Shown here: positions 56,028 to 64,000 of the stretch, piece after piece
Layout of the letters: each line of letters starts with the position of its first letter
Numbering within the stretch: position 1 is the first letter of the stretch
Assembly (NCBI RefSeq): GCF_022352055.1
Contig: NZ_JAKRWM010000001.1
Span: 1 to 64,000, forward strand
Source: Cohnella mopanensis
GTDB lineage: Bacteria > Bacillota > Bacilli > Paenibacillales > Paenibacillaceae
Direction of reading: 5' to 3'
Length of the DNA: 64,000 bases
Translations under genes and position numbers: made by a program
The notes under the pieces: model-generated
Told to the model about the DNA's origin: nothing
The model's input: only the letters and a program-made list of their open reading frames with translations
Databases searched by the model: none

Positions 56028-56129
56028 TATTTTCAACAAGAACATGAAGTTTGCATCGTTACAGGGTGGCATCCCCCCTATATACAATGAGAGCGTAAAC
56101 CATAACGATATTGGAGAGGGGTTCTACCA

Positions 56130-57455
56130 ATGAAAGTCAATAAGACTTTAACCGCAGTCCTTGCTCTACTGATGCTCGCAACATTGCTAGCCGCTTGCGG
56201 AAGCAACAAGGAAAACGCATCGAATGCGTCGGGTGCTCCTTCCGAATCGGCCGCCGGATCCAAAGCGCCAGTCAAAGAGGTCACTTTGAAATTCTGGTCC
56301 TCGCTTGATCCGAGCTCCGACCAGGGCAAAATGATCCAGCAAAAAGTAAAAGAGTTCGACAACAGCCATGACAACATCAAGATAGATTTGCAGGTCATCA
56401 CGTATGACGTACTTCACGATAAGCTCGTCGCGGCCATTAACGCCGGAGATGCTCCCGACTTAAGCTGGGGGCTTAGCGAATGGTTCGGGGAATTCAACAA
56501 ATTGGACGCTCTGGCCGATCTGACTTCCTACGTGGATGGCTGGGCGGAGAAGGATAAAATTTATTCCAACGTGCTTGAAGCTCTGACGGTAGACGGCAAA
56601 GTAAAAGCTCTTCCTAACTATCTCGGCATTCGTGCGCTGCTCTATCACGAGAATATCCTCAAAGACGCAGGCATTAGCGCTGCTCCGAAGACATGGGACG
56701 AGCTGCTGGGCATCGCCCAAACGGTGAAGGAAAAGACAGGCAAGGAAGCTTTCGGAATTGCCGGCGCCGGCGTTCGTTCGCCTCAGGAATTGATTATGTA
56801 CTTAGCGCAAAACGACGTTGTTCTAGCAGAGAAACAAAGCGACGGGAAATACAAGAACACTTGGCAGGACAATCCGGACCAATTGAGCAAAGCCGCCGAA
56901 GTGTTTCAGTTCTATCAAGATCTGTTAGACAAGAAAGCGATTAAAACGGATGCCAGAACTTGGGGCTGGGAAGAGGAAGATCAAAACTTCGTATTGGGTC
57001 AGTACGCGATGGTCGTCAACGGGACTTGGATCGAAGGACGTTCCTCCGAAAATCCGGAAGGCATGAAAGACGTCAAAATCGCGGCTCCGATGTACAAGAA
57101 AACTCCGGCAACGTTCATGGAGATCGCGCCGCTGTTCGTGTACAAATCGAGTCACCCGGCTGAAACGTGGGAGTTCGCTTCCTTCTTGCTCGGAGCGGAT
57201 TACCAGAACGCCGTCAATCCTTCCAACGCGCCTCGCAGCGATGTCGTGAACGAGGGCTGGGGCAAGGAATTCATGGAGCTGGCTTCGCAAGGCGTCGTGT
57301 TCCCCGCGGTATCCCTTGGCGGAATTACGAAGGTGATGGAGGATTCGCTGGCTCGCGTTATGCTCAAGAAAGAAAAGCCGGAAGACGTAGCGAAATGGCT
57401 CTCGCAAGCGATTAACGATAGCCTGTCGAAAACTGGAGAACTAAGCGGTAGCTAG
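56130..57455 (+). CDS. ABC solute-binding lipoprotein (sugar, family 1)
   Basis: 441 residues from ATG 56130 after GGAGAGGGG. Lipobox LLAAC with C23, Asn/Ser-rich linker, then a family 1 binding fold (KFWSSLDPSSDQGK; GDAPDLSWGLSEWFGEF; AMVVNGTWIEG). Binds the sugar imported by the permeases at 57572 and 58467. The GH36 gene downstream suggests an alpha-galactoside. Confidence 0.92.
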   Translation: MKVNKTLTAVLALLMLATLLAACGSNKENASNASGAPSESAAGSKAPVKEVTLKFWSSLDPSSDQGKMIQQKVKEFDNSHDNIKIDLQVITYDVLHDKLVAAINAGDAPDLSWGLSEWFGEFNKLDALADLTSYVDGWAEKDKIYSNVLEALTVDGKVKALPNYLGIRALLYHENILKDAGISAAPKTWDELLGIAQTVKEKTGKEAFGIAGAGVRSPQELIMYLAQNDVVLAEKQSDGKYKNTWQDNPDQLSKAAEVFQFYQDLLDKKAIKTDARTWGWEEEDQNFVLGQYAMVVNGTWIEGRSSENPEGMKDVKIAAPMYKKTPATFMEIAPLFVYKSSHPAETWEFASFLLGADYQNAVNPSNAPRSDVVNEGWGKEFMELASQGVVFPAVSLGGITKVMEDSLARVMLKKEKPEDVAKWLSQAINDSLSKTGELSGS

Positions 57456-57485
57456 TCATTGAGATAAACAAGACTTGCAATGAAA

Positions 57486-57546
57486 AAAACAAGCAGGAAC
57501 GGGGGCTTCAAAAGGTGCAGCGGGCTCCCTGACCTGCTTGTTTTCC
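57486..57546 (+). terminator. Long hairpin between binding-protein and permease genes
   Basis: AAAACAAGCAGG pairs perfectly with CCTGCTTGTTTT around a 35-base loop. It lies 30 bases after the stop codon and 25 before the permease start; like the other such hairpins it should reduce permease expression relative to the binding protein. Confidence 0.72.
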
Positions 57547-57571
57547 ATTCTGGATAAAGTGGTGAACATAC

Positions 57572-58462
57572 ATGCTGACATTAAGAGAGAAAAAAATCCG
57601 TAGGCTCGCCATCGGATTTATCGTTCCCGCGCTGCTCTTTTTCCTCCTGCTCAATGCTTTTCCATTGGTTCAGGTTCTATGGGATAGCTTCCAGTTCAAA
57701 AATCTGTTAAATAATGCGCTGAGCGGTTTTTCCGGATTGAGTAACTACGCCGAGGTAGTCAAAAACGAGTATTTCGGGACGGCGCTTAAGAATACCGTCG
57801 TCTGGACGGTACTATCCGTGGCTGGCGAATATGCGCTTGGAATCGTATCCGCCATCGCGCTGAACCAGCAAATCAAAGGACGTACTTTTTTTCGCGGGAT
57901 TATTATTATTCCTTGGGTCGTCCCGATCGTCATCGCGGGAATGACTTGGACTTGGATGCTTACGCCGGATTACGGAATTCTTAATCTCTGGATGGTTAAG
58001 CTGGGCATCCTCGACGAGCCCTACTATTGGTTGGGAGAATTGAATACGGCTTTGTTGACCGTCGTATTCGTTAATATTTGGAGAAGCTTTCCTTTCTTTA
58101 CGATAAGCCTATTGGCGGCGCTGCAATCCGTATCCAAAGATATTCTGGAGGCAGCGGCTATTGATGGGGCAGGCGTTCGGCGCCGGTTCTGGCATATCGT
58201 GCTTCCGCAACTGAAAACCGTCTCGTTAACGATGATATTCATTCATATTATTTGGACGGCCATTAATTTCGATTTTATTTGGGTAATGACCGAAGGCGGA
58301 CCGCTTCATTCCTCCGAAACGTTGCCTATTATGATATACCGTTACGCGATGCAAGAATACAATTTCGGCAACGCGTCCGCGCTTGCTTCGATGATGCTAG
58401 GCTTTATGATCAGCGGATTTATTTTATATTACTATTTCAGCGTCCGAAAGAACCGGGGGTGA
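57572..58462 (+). CDS. ABC sugar permease, MalF/UgpA type
   Basis: 296 residues with six predicted helices; EAA loop ILEAAAIDGAGVRRRFWH followed by IVLPQLKTV. ATG 57572 has only a poor ribosome binding site (GTGGTG), which again points to weaker expression than the binding protein. Confidence 0.9.
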   Translation: MLTLREKKIRRLAIGFIVPALLFFLLLNAFPLVQVLWDSFQFKNLLNNALSGFSGLSNYAEVVKNEYFGTALKNTVVWTVLSVAGEYALGIVSAIALNQQIKGRTFFRGIIIIPWVVPIVIAGMTWTWMLTPDYGILNLWMVKLGILDEPYYWLGELNTALLTVVFVNIWRSFPFFTISLLAALQSVSKDILEAAAIDGAGVRRRFWHIVLPQLKTVSLTMIFIHIIWTAINFDFIWVMTEGGPLHSSETLPIMIYRYAMQEYNFGNASALASMMLGFMISGFILYYYFSVRKNRG

Positions 58463-58466
58463 TGGC

Positions 58467-59312
58467 ATGCTGATGAGCCGACGCAAACAACGCTTTTTCA
58501 AACTATTGACCTACGCCGTCTTGCTTGGGTTTTCCGTATACTGTCTGCTGCCGTTTCTATGGATGTTCGTCACGTCCATTAAACCTACCGATCAGATTCG
58601 GACGTTGAATCCGAGCTTCTGGGTCGACAAGCCGACCTGGAAACATTTCGATAACGTACTCAACGGTTCCGCTTTCCTTACGTTCTTCAAGAACAGCTTG
58701 TTCGTCGCGCTGGCTACGACGGTCGCATCCTTGATCATCTCTATTTTCGCCGGGTATGCGCTTAGCAGATATGTAAGATTCAAGGGCGTGAAGCTGTTCA
58801 GTGTAGCTATGCTGCTGTCGCAGATGATTCCGGGCGTGCTGCTGCTGATTCCGTTATATTTGGTCATGAAAAACCTTTCTTTAATCAACACTTACGCTTC
58901 CTTGATTTTGGCCTATACGACGTTCACCGTCCCGCTCTGTACTTTCATGATGAAGAGCTTCTTTGACACGATCGCCTACGAGATGGAAGAGTCGGCGGAA
59001 ATCGATGGCTGCAGTAGAATCGGCATTATTTTCCGTATTTTGCTCCCGGTTTCGTTGCCGAGCCTCGTCGCTACTTCCTTGTTCGCCTTCTTGAACGCTT
59101 GGAACGAGTTTATGTTCGGATTCGTGTTCATTAACGATGAAGCCCATCGGACGCTCACGCCGGGGATCAGCCTATTCAAAGGGCTCTATCAGACGGATTG
59201 GGGCAGCATGATGGCGGCTTCGGTGCTTAGCGTTCTGCCGATTGTCATCATCTTCGTATTCTTGCAACGGTTCCTTATCGAGGGCATGACAGCTGGCTCA
59301 GTGAAAGGGTAG
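58467..59312 (+). CDS. ABC sugar permease, MalG/UgpE type
   Basis: 281 residues, four bases after the previous gene; GGGGGTGAT lies inside the end of that gene. Six predicted helices; EAA loop MEESAEIDGCSRIGIIFR followed by ILLPVSLP; end IEGMTAGSVKG. Second subunit of the channel. Confidence 0.91.
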   Translation: MLMSRRKQRFFKLLTYAVLLGFSVYCLLPFLWMFVTSIKPTDQIRTLNPSFWVDKPTWKHFDNVLNGSAFLTFFKNSLFVALATTVASLIISIFAGYALSRYVRFKGVKLFSVAMLLSQMIPGVLLLIPLYLVMKNLSLINTYASLILAYTTFTVPLCTFMMKSFFDTIAYEMEESAEIDGCSRIGIIFRILLPVSLPSLVATSLFAFLNAWNEFMFGFVFINDEAHRTLTPGISLFKGLYQTDWGSMMAASVLSVLPIVIIFVFLQRFLIEGMTAGSVKG

Positions 59313-59325
59313 GGGGATAGGCATC

Positions 59326-61428
59326 ATGAGTGAGAGCAGATGGATTAAACTATCGGAAAATGGCTTGCATCTCCTGTTTGAAGTGACGGAGGCCGGGGAT
59401 GTCCGGTTGCTCCACTTCGGCGCGAACGAGCCGGAGGGCATCGAGGGATGGCCGGACAAGAAGAGAGCCAAGTACCGATTGCTGGAAGTGCACGCGAGCG
59501 GCGAAAATCATGACGACCATCACGGCTCGAAACATACGGGAACTTTGCCGGGCAAACGGCTGACGTTGACTAAGGAAGAAGACGGACGTAATGCGGAAGG
59601 CAGGCACGTTTGCTTCTATTTGAAGGATGACCGGACAGGATTGATCGTTCGTTACCGGCTGCAGTTTTACGATGGCATTCAGGTCGTCCGTACGTGGACG
59701 GAGCTTGAAAACACCGGGGAAGAGCCGATTGGCCTGGAATATGCGTCTACCTTTGTCCTGCATGGAATAGATAAAGAGGGAACGATGTCCAGGGATCACA
59801 AAATGCGGTTGCATGTGCCGCATAATACCTGGTACGGCGAAGCGCAGTGGCGAAGCTACCGATTGCCGGAGCTCGGATTGGAGCAGGTTAACGAATTCTC
59901 CATGAAACGTCTGAGCTACGCGAGTACGGGAACATGGTCTAGCTCGCAATTCGCGCCCATGGGATTTCTTGCGAACGAAGAGACGAATACCGGCATCGTG
60001 TGGCAAATCGAACATAATGGTTCTTGGCATTGGGAATTGAGCGACATGGCGGATCAACTATACTTGCAATTGAGCGGTCCCACCGAGAACGAAAGCCATT
60101 GGTGGAAGGAGCTTGCGCCGGGGGAGACCTTCGTCACGGTGCCGGCTGCGATCGGCGCAGTGCAAGGGGGAATTCAGCAAGCCATCGGCGAGATGACCCG
60201 ATACCGCAGAGCGATCCGGCGCTTCAATGAAGACAACGTGAAGCTGCCGGTTATCTTCAATGATTACATGAACTGCCTGTTCGGGGATCCGACGACGGAC
60301 AAGCTGCTTCCGCTTATCGACGCGGCGGCTGCCGCGGGATGCGAGATTTACTGTATCGATTGCGGCTGGTACTCGGACGGCGAATGGTGGGATGGCGTCG
60401 GAGAATGGCTGCCTTCGAGGGCGCGTTTTCCGGGCGGAATCGAGGAAGTACTGGCCTATATTCGTTCCAAAGGCATGGTCGCGGGATTGTGGCTGGAAAT
60501 CGAGGTCATGGGCATCCAATGCCAGCTAGCGGATAAGTTGCCGGATGACTGGTTTTTCGTTCGGCACGGCAAACGGGTGATCGATCATGCCCGATATCAA
60601 CTCGATTTCCGCAATGCCGATGTGAGAGCTTACGCTGACCGTATCATCGACCGGATAGTGAATGACTATGGGGTCGGTTACATTAAAATGGATTACAACA
60701 TTAACGCGGGCATCGGTAACGAATTCGAGGCGGACAGCGCGGGCGACGGTTTGTTGGAACATAACCGCGCTTACCTCGAATGGATAGACGGAGTGTTCGG
60801 AAGATATCCGGCGCTCGTGATCGAGAATTGCGGCAGCGGCGGGATGCGAATGGACTATGCGTTGTTAAGCAGACATAGCATCCAATCGACGAGCGACCAG
60901 ACGGATTATCTCAAAAATGCCGTCATTGCCGCGGCTAGCGCTTCCCTTGTGACGCCGGAGCAGGCTGCGGTCTGGTCTTATCCGTTAAAGGAAGGCGATA
61001 AGGAAGAAGTCGTCCTCAATATGGTGAACGCCATGCTCCTTCGCATTCACCAAAGCGGGCATTTGGCGGAGATTAGCGCTGACAGACTGGAACTTGTAAA
61101 GGAAGCCATCCGGTATTACAAGGAAATTCGCGGCCATATTGCTATCGGTTTGCCGTTCTGGCCGTTAGGATTGCCTAACTTCGAGGATCCGTGGTTTAGC
61201 TTTGGCATTCAGGATGAGGGGATATGCTTATTGGCCGTTTGGAGAATGGACGAGTCCGACGCAACGTGTACCATCCCTATGAATCTATTTAAACAGAAAC
61301 CCATCCAGATTAGAGTCGCCTATCCGGTTCAAGACGAAACCGTCTGGACTTGGGATTCATCCGCGGGCATTCTGGAAGTCTCGTTATTGTCGCCTCGTAC
61401 GGCTAGGTTGTTCGAGATTATTTATTAA
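59326..61428 (+). CDS. GH36 alpha-galactosidase
   Basis: 700-residue cytoplasmic enzyme that removes terminal alpha-1,6-galactosyl groups. After an N-terminal beta-sandwich (about 1-310) comes the barrel with CGWYSDGEWWDGVGEW, GLWLEIEVMG, nucleophile D456 in YIKMDYNINAG and acid/base D524 in STSDQTDYLKN. A short beta domain ends the protein. It is the usual length for the bacterial family. ATG follows AGGGGGATAGG and it is last in the operon with the importer, so it should cleave the imported galactoside. Confidence 0.95.
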   Translation: MSESRWIKLSENGLHLLFEVTEAGDVRLLHFGANEPEGIEGWPDKKRAKYRLLEVHASGENHDDHHGSKHTGTLPGKRLTLTKEEDGRNAEGRHVCFYLKDDRTGLIVRYRLQFYDGIQVVRTWTELENTGEEPIGLEYASTFVLHGIDKEGTMSRDHKMRLHVPHNTWYGEAQWRSYRLPELGLEQVNEFSMKRLSYASTGTWSSSQFAPMGFLANEETNTGIVWQIEHNGSWHWELSDMADQLYLQLSGPTENESHWWKELAPGETFVTVPAAIGAVQGGIQQAIGEMTRYRRAIRRFNEDNVKLPVIFNDYMNCLFGDPTTDKLLPLIDAAAAAGCEIYCIDCGWYSDGEWWDGVGEWLPSRARFPGGIEEVLAYIRSKGMVAGLWLEIEVMGIQCQLADKLPDDWFFVRHGKRVIDHARYQLDFRNADVRAYADRIIDRIVNDYGVGYIKMDYNINAGIGNEFEADSAGDGLLEHNRAYLEWIDGVFGRYPALVIENCGSGGMRMDYALLSRHSIQSTSDQTDYLKNAVIAAASASLVTPEQAAVWSYPLKEGDKEEVVLNMVNAMLLRIHQSGHLAEISADRLELVKEAIRYYKEIRGHIAIGLPFWPLGLPNFEDPWFSFGIQDEGICLLAVWRMDESDATCTIPMNLFKQKPIQIRVAYPVQDETVWTWDSSAGILEVSLLSPRTARLFEIIY

Positions 61429-61460
61429 TGATCAAGTGAGAATAAAGTGCTTACGCGATG

Positions 61461-61500
61461 GGTTGTACCAATGATTTCCTATTGGTACAGCCTTCTTTTG
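61461..61500 (+). terminator. Terminator of the GH36 operon
   Basis: GGTTGTACCAAT pairs with ATTGGTACAGCC (one wobble) around an 8-base loop, then TTCTTTTG. Confidence 0.9.
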
Positions 61501-61625
61501 TTAGTTCTGACAATTAGTTGGCATAACTGATTATTCTTATGATTTCCCTTACTTTTGTTTATGTCTTTCGCTTCTGTCCTATCCTACAATGAAAAGGCAT
61601 TCAAACATTAAGGAGGGTTCGCTTC

Positions 61626-62963
61626 ATGTTTAACAAAAAGACAATTACTATGGTTCTACTTGCTTCGATGACAATGTTAGCGGCTTGTTCGAAGAGCGCA
61701 GACAACACGAACAAGGAAAGCGCGGCATCGCAGCCAGCAGCTACGTCGTCAGCGGCTAGCGGCAAAAAAGTAGAACTTCGCATGTCCTGGTGGGGTTCGG
61801 ATGAGAGACATGAAAGAACGCAAAAAGTAATCGAACTGTTCGAACAGAAAAATCCAGGCGTTACAATCACGGGAGAGTATTCCGGATTCGACGGATATAT
61901 GGATAAGCTGAACACTCAGATTGCTGCGGGCAACGCCCCTGATTTGATTCAAATGGGCGGAAATATTAAAGAATACGTAGACAAAAAAGCATTGCTTGAT
62001 CTGACACCGTATGTAGGAAACGTCTTGCACGTGGATGACTTTAACGGCGGTTTGGTGAAGGCGGCCACTTTTGAAGATAAGTTATATGGCGTCACGTTAG
62101 GCGTCAGCTCATCTTCGTTGTTATACAACGCAAGCATGTTCGAGAAAGCGGGCGTACCGCTTCCGGCAGATAACTGGACTTATGACGATTTCAAAACATC
62201 GGTCCTCCAGATCGCGCAGAAACTGGGCAAAGGCAATTATGGTTCGTACGATCTTTCGAGCGATGCGGCTTCACTAGCTTCCTACCTTGGAAGCATTGGC
62301 AAGGAAGTCTATCGTGATGGCGAGCGTCACTTCGACAATCAAGATTTGATCAACTGGTTCGCGATGTGGGATGAATTGAGAAAAGCGGGAGCAATCGTGC
62401 CTGCGGACGTTCAAGTAGCGAACCCGCCGACTGCCGTTGACAAATCCCTTATCGTTAAAGGACAAGTTGCGATTCAAAGCGCATCGGCTTCCCAGATCTT
62501 CGGATTCCAGGAGCTGACTCAAGATAAATTGGGATTGACCGTATACCCGAACGGTCCAGCAGGAAGCGGTATGGTTCCGCCTATCTCCGGACAATTCATT
62601 ACTTCGTACTCCGGTACCGAACATCCTGAAATCGTCGCGAAATTCATGGACTTCATGGTAAATGATCCTGAAGCAGGCGTCATCTTAGGTAGCACTAGAG
62701 GTGTTCCGCCTTCCGGTAAAATTCGGGATGCATTGGCCGCGCAGTCTACGCCGGTGGATAAAGTTCTCTTTGATTTCATTTCGTTAGTGAGCGACACCGC
62801 GCCTCCAGTCGTATTTCAACAATTCCCATTGGACAACGAATACATTAAGTTGTTGCAGTTGACAAGCGAGAAAATCGCGTTCGGCGCTAAACCGATCGAT
62901 TCTTCGGTAGAAGAGTTCATGAAGGAAATGGACAAATTGCTTCTCAAAGCAAAAGCGCAATAA
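61626..62963 (+). CDS. ABC solute-binding lipoprotein (sugar, family 1)
   Basis: 445 residues from ATG 61626 after AAGGAGGG. Lipobox MLAAC with C21, Ala/Ser-rich linker, family 1 binding fold (MSWWGSDERHERTQKV; GNAPDLIQMGG). First gene of a separate importer with no kinase or glycosidase in view; what it binds is unknown. Confidence 0.92.
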   Translation: MFNKKTITMVLLASMTMLAACSKSADNTNKESAASQPAATSSAASGKKVELRMSWWGSDERHERTQKVIELFEQKNPGVTITGEYSGFDGYMDKLNTQIAAGNAPDLIQMGGNIKEYVDKKALLDLTPYVGNVLHVDDFNGGLVKAATFEDKLYGVTLGVSSSSLLYNASMFEKAGVPLPADNWTYDDFKTSVLQIAQKLGKGNYGSYDLSSDAASLASYLGSIGKEVYRDGERHFDNQDLINWFAMWDELRKAGAIVPADVQVANPPTAVDKSLIVKGQVAIQSASASQIFGFQELTQDKLGLTVYPNGPAGSGMVPPISGQFITSYSGTEHPEIVAKFMDFMVNDPEAGVILGSTRGVPPSGKIRDALAAQSTPVDKVLFDFISLVSDTAPPVVFQQFPLDNEYIKLLQLTSEKIAFGAKPIDSSVEEFMKEMDKLLLKAKAQ

Positions 62964-63017
62964 TCGTAAATACAATAAGTGCAATATAACGCAACATAAA
63001 GAGAAATCGGGATATCG

Positions 63018-63044
63018 GGGAGCTCATTCACGGCTCCCTTTTCC
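63018..63044 (+). terminator. Hairpin between binding-protein and permease genes
   Basis: GGGAGC pairs with GCTCCC around a 9-base loop, then TTTTCC. The fourth example of this arrangement in the window. Confidence 0.75.
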
Positions 63045-63065
63045 TAAGATAGGAGAGCTAATCTT

Positions 63066-63956
63066 ATGCAGAAATACAAAACCTATGCAGCCGGGTATTT
63101 GTTTCTGTTGCCATGGTTGATCGGATTGATTTTTCTTTACTTAAGCCCGATCTTCGCATCTTTGTATTTGTCTTTTACGAAGTATGACTTGCTTACGGCA
63201 CCGAAATGGATCGGCTTCGACAACTATAAGACGATGTTTACGGACGATTACCGACTGGGCGATTCAATCAAAGTTACTTTCCAATACGTGTTGATATCGG
63301 TTCCTTTCCGATTGGCATTCGCACTCGGACTAGCTATGTTGCTTAATCAAGGCATGAAGTTTCTCGGTGTTTACCGCACGATCTATTACATTCCTTCCCT
63401 TCTTGGAGGAAGCGTTGCTATATCCGTACTATGGAAACAAGTATTCGATAAAGACGGAATTTTCAACCAGGGTCTGGCACTTATGGGGATAGAGGGACCT
63501 AACTGGATTGCAGATCCGAAATACGCGATTTATTCGCTGATCGGATTATCGGTATGGCAGTTCGGGTCTGTTATGATTATTTTCCTAGCCGGGCTCAAGC
63601 AAATACCTCAAGAGTTATATGAGGCGGCTACCGTAGACGGGGCCGGCATTTTCCGGAAATTCTCGCGGATCACAATGCCGCTGCTTACGCCCGTCATCTT
63701 CTTCAATCTGACTATTACGTTGATTCAGTCGTTCCAAACGTTCACCAAAGCTTTCATTATAAGCGGTGGTTCTGGAGGTCCGATCAACTCGACTTTGCTT
63801 TATTCTTTGTACTTGTATATTAAAGGCTTTACTTTCCTGGACATGGGATATGCTTCCGCAATGGCTTGGCTGTTATTGATCATCATCGCAGCTTTCACCG
63901 GCTTATTGTTCCTGACATCCCGTTACTGGGTTTACTATTCGGATGGGAGGAATTGA
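63066..63956 (+). CDS. ABC sugar permease, MalF/UgpA type
   Basis: 296 residues with six helices, first FLLPWLIGLIFLYLSPIFA; EAA loop LYEAATVDGAGIFRKFSR followed by ITMPLLTPV. ATG 63066 after AGGAGAG. Pairs with the gene at 63960. Confidence 0.92.
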   Translation: MQKYKTYAAGYLFLLPWLIGLIFLYLSPIFASLYLSFTKYDLLTAPKWIGFDNYKTMFTDDYRLGDSIKVTFQYVLISVPFRLAFALGLAMLLNQGMKFLGVYRTIYYIPSLLGGSVAISVLWKQVFDKDGIFNQGLALMGIEGPNWIADPKYAIYSLIGLSVWQFGSVMIIFLAGLKQIPQELYEAATVDGAGIFRKFSRITMPLLTPVIFFNLTITLIQSFQTFTKAFIISGGSGGPINSTLLYSLYLYIKGFTFLDMGYASAMAWLLLIIIAAFTGLLFLTSRYWVYYSDGRN

Positions 63957-63959
63957 ACG

Positions 63960-64000
63960 ATGGTTATTAATCGACAATTCAAGTCGGTACTCTTCCATGT
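63960..64000 (+). CDS. Start of a second permease, cut by the window end
   Basis: ATG 63960 follows GGGAGG and is open to the end of the window (MVINRQFKSVLFH). Four bases from the previous permease, so a MalG-type partner is expected, but the family cannot be seen in 13 residues. Confidence 0.6.
   Translation, partial: MVINRQFKSVLFH

Noticed and set aside
1..64000. CRISPR arrays, rRNA, tRNA
   Set aside because: No regularly spaced short repeats and no tRNA- or rRNA-like sequence were noticed. The four repeated hairpins in the toxin stack are irregularly spaced terminators.

Overview
The window looks like chromosomal DNA of a plant-polysaccharide-degrading Paenibacillaceae bacterium (Paenibacillus or Cohnella type). 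The evidence is the S-layer homology protein, strong AGGAGG ribosome binding sites, lipoprotein substrate-binding proteins, paired YesM-like kinases and YesN-like AraC response regulators, and LplB/YtcP-type sugar permeases. No rRNA, tRNA or CRISPR was seen.

Layout. 1-3063: the end of a surface protein with three SLH domains, and an unrecognised minus-strand gene. 3772-9368: a secreted GH10 xylanase with two FN3 domains and a CBM3, then an AraC regulator divergent from a GH31 enzyme. 9515-16531: two permeases, a DUF3502-type solute-binding lipoprotein, and a kinase/regulator pair. 16820-20273: an AraC regulator divergent from a CE1-like esterase and a GH43 enzyme. 20455-29952: kinase, regulator, binding protein, two permeases, GH51 arabinofuranosidase, a small Cys-rich protein and a second GH43. 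30237-38047: a regulator-kinase-regulator trio plus binding protein and two permeases. 38223-42910: SDR dehydrogenase with a TetR regulator, butanediol-dehydrogenase-like gene divergent from a LacI regulator, and a GDSL hydrolase. 43135-45776: an MBOAT acyltransferase with an SGNH-like partner. 45886-52533: a decayed stack of Rhs C-terminal toxin tips and candidate immunity genes. 52684-61428: kinase, regulator, binding protein, two permeases and GH36 alpha-galactosidase. 61626-64000: a further binding protein with two permeases, the last cut by the window edge.

How the parts work together. The catabolic parts form a hemicellulose programme: xylan is cut outside the cell by GH10, arabinoxylan and xyloglucan oligomers are imported by several ABC systems, and GH31, GH43, GH51, GH36 and esterases trim them inside. 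No ABC ATPase is encoded here, so these importers probably share one encoded elsewhere (MsmX type). Four sensor kinases and five response regulators are placed next to the transporters. In four of the five importers a hairpin lies between the binding-protein gene and the first permease gene.

The least ordinary part is the AT-rich 45.9-52.5 kb stretch. It contains successive Rhs-core, Hint and toxin-tip remnants, each followed by a candidate immunity gene, four copies of a related terminator-like hairpin, and a dead IS110-family transposase. A second oddity is the regulator at 30237, whose well-placed ribosome binding site points to an ATC codon.
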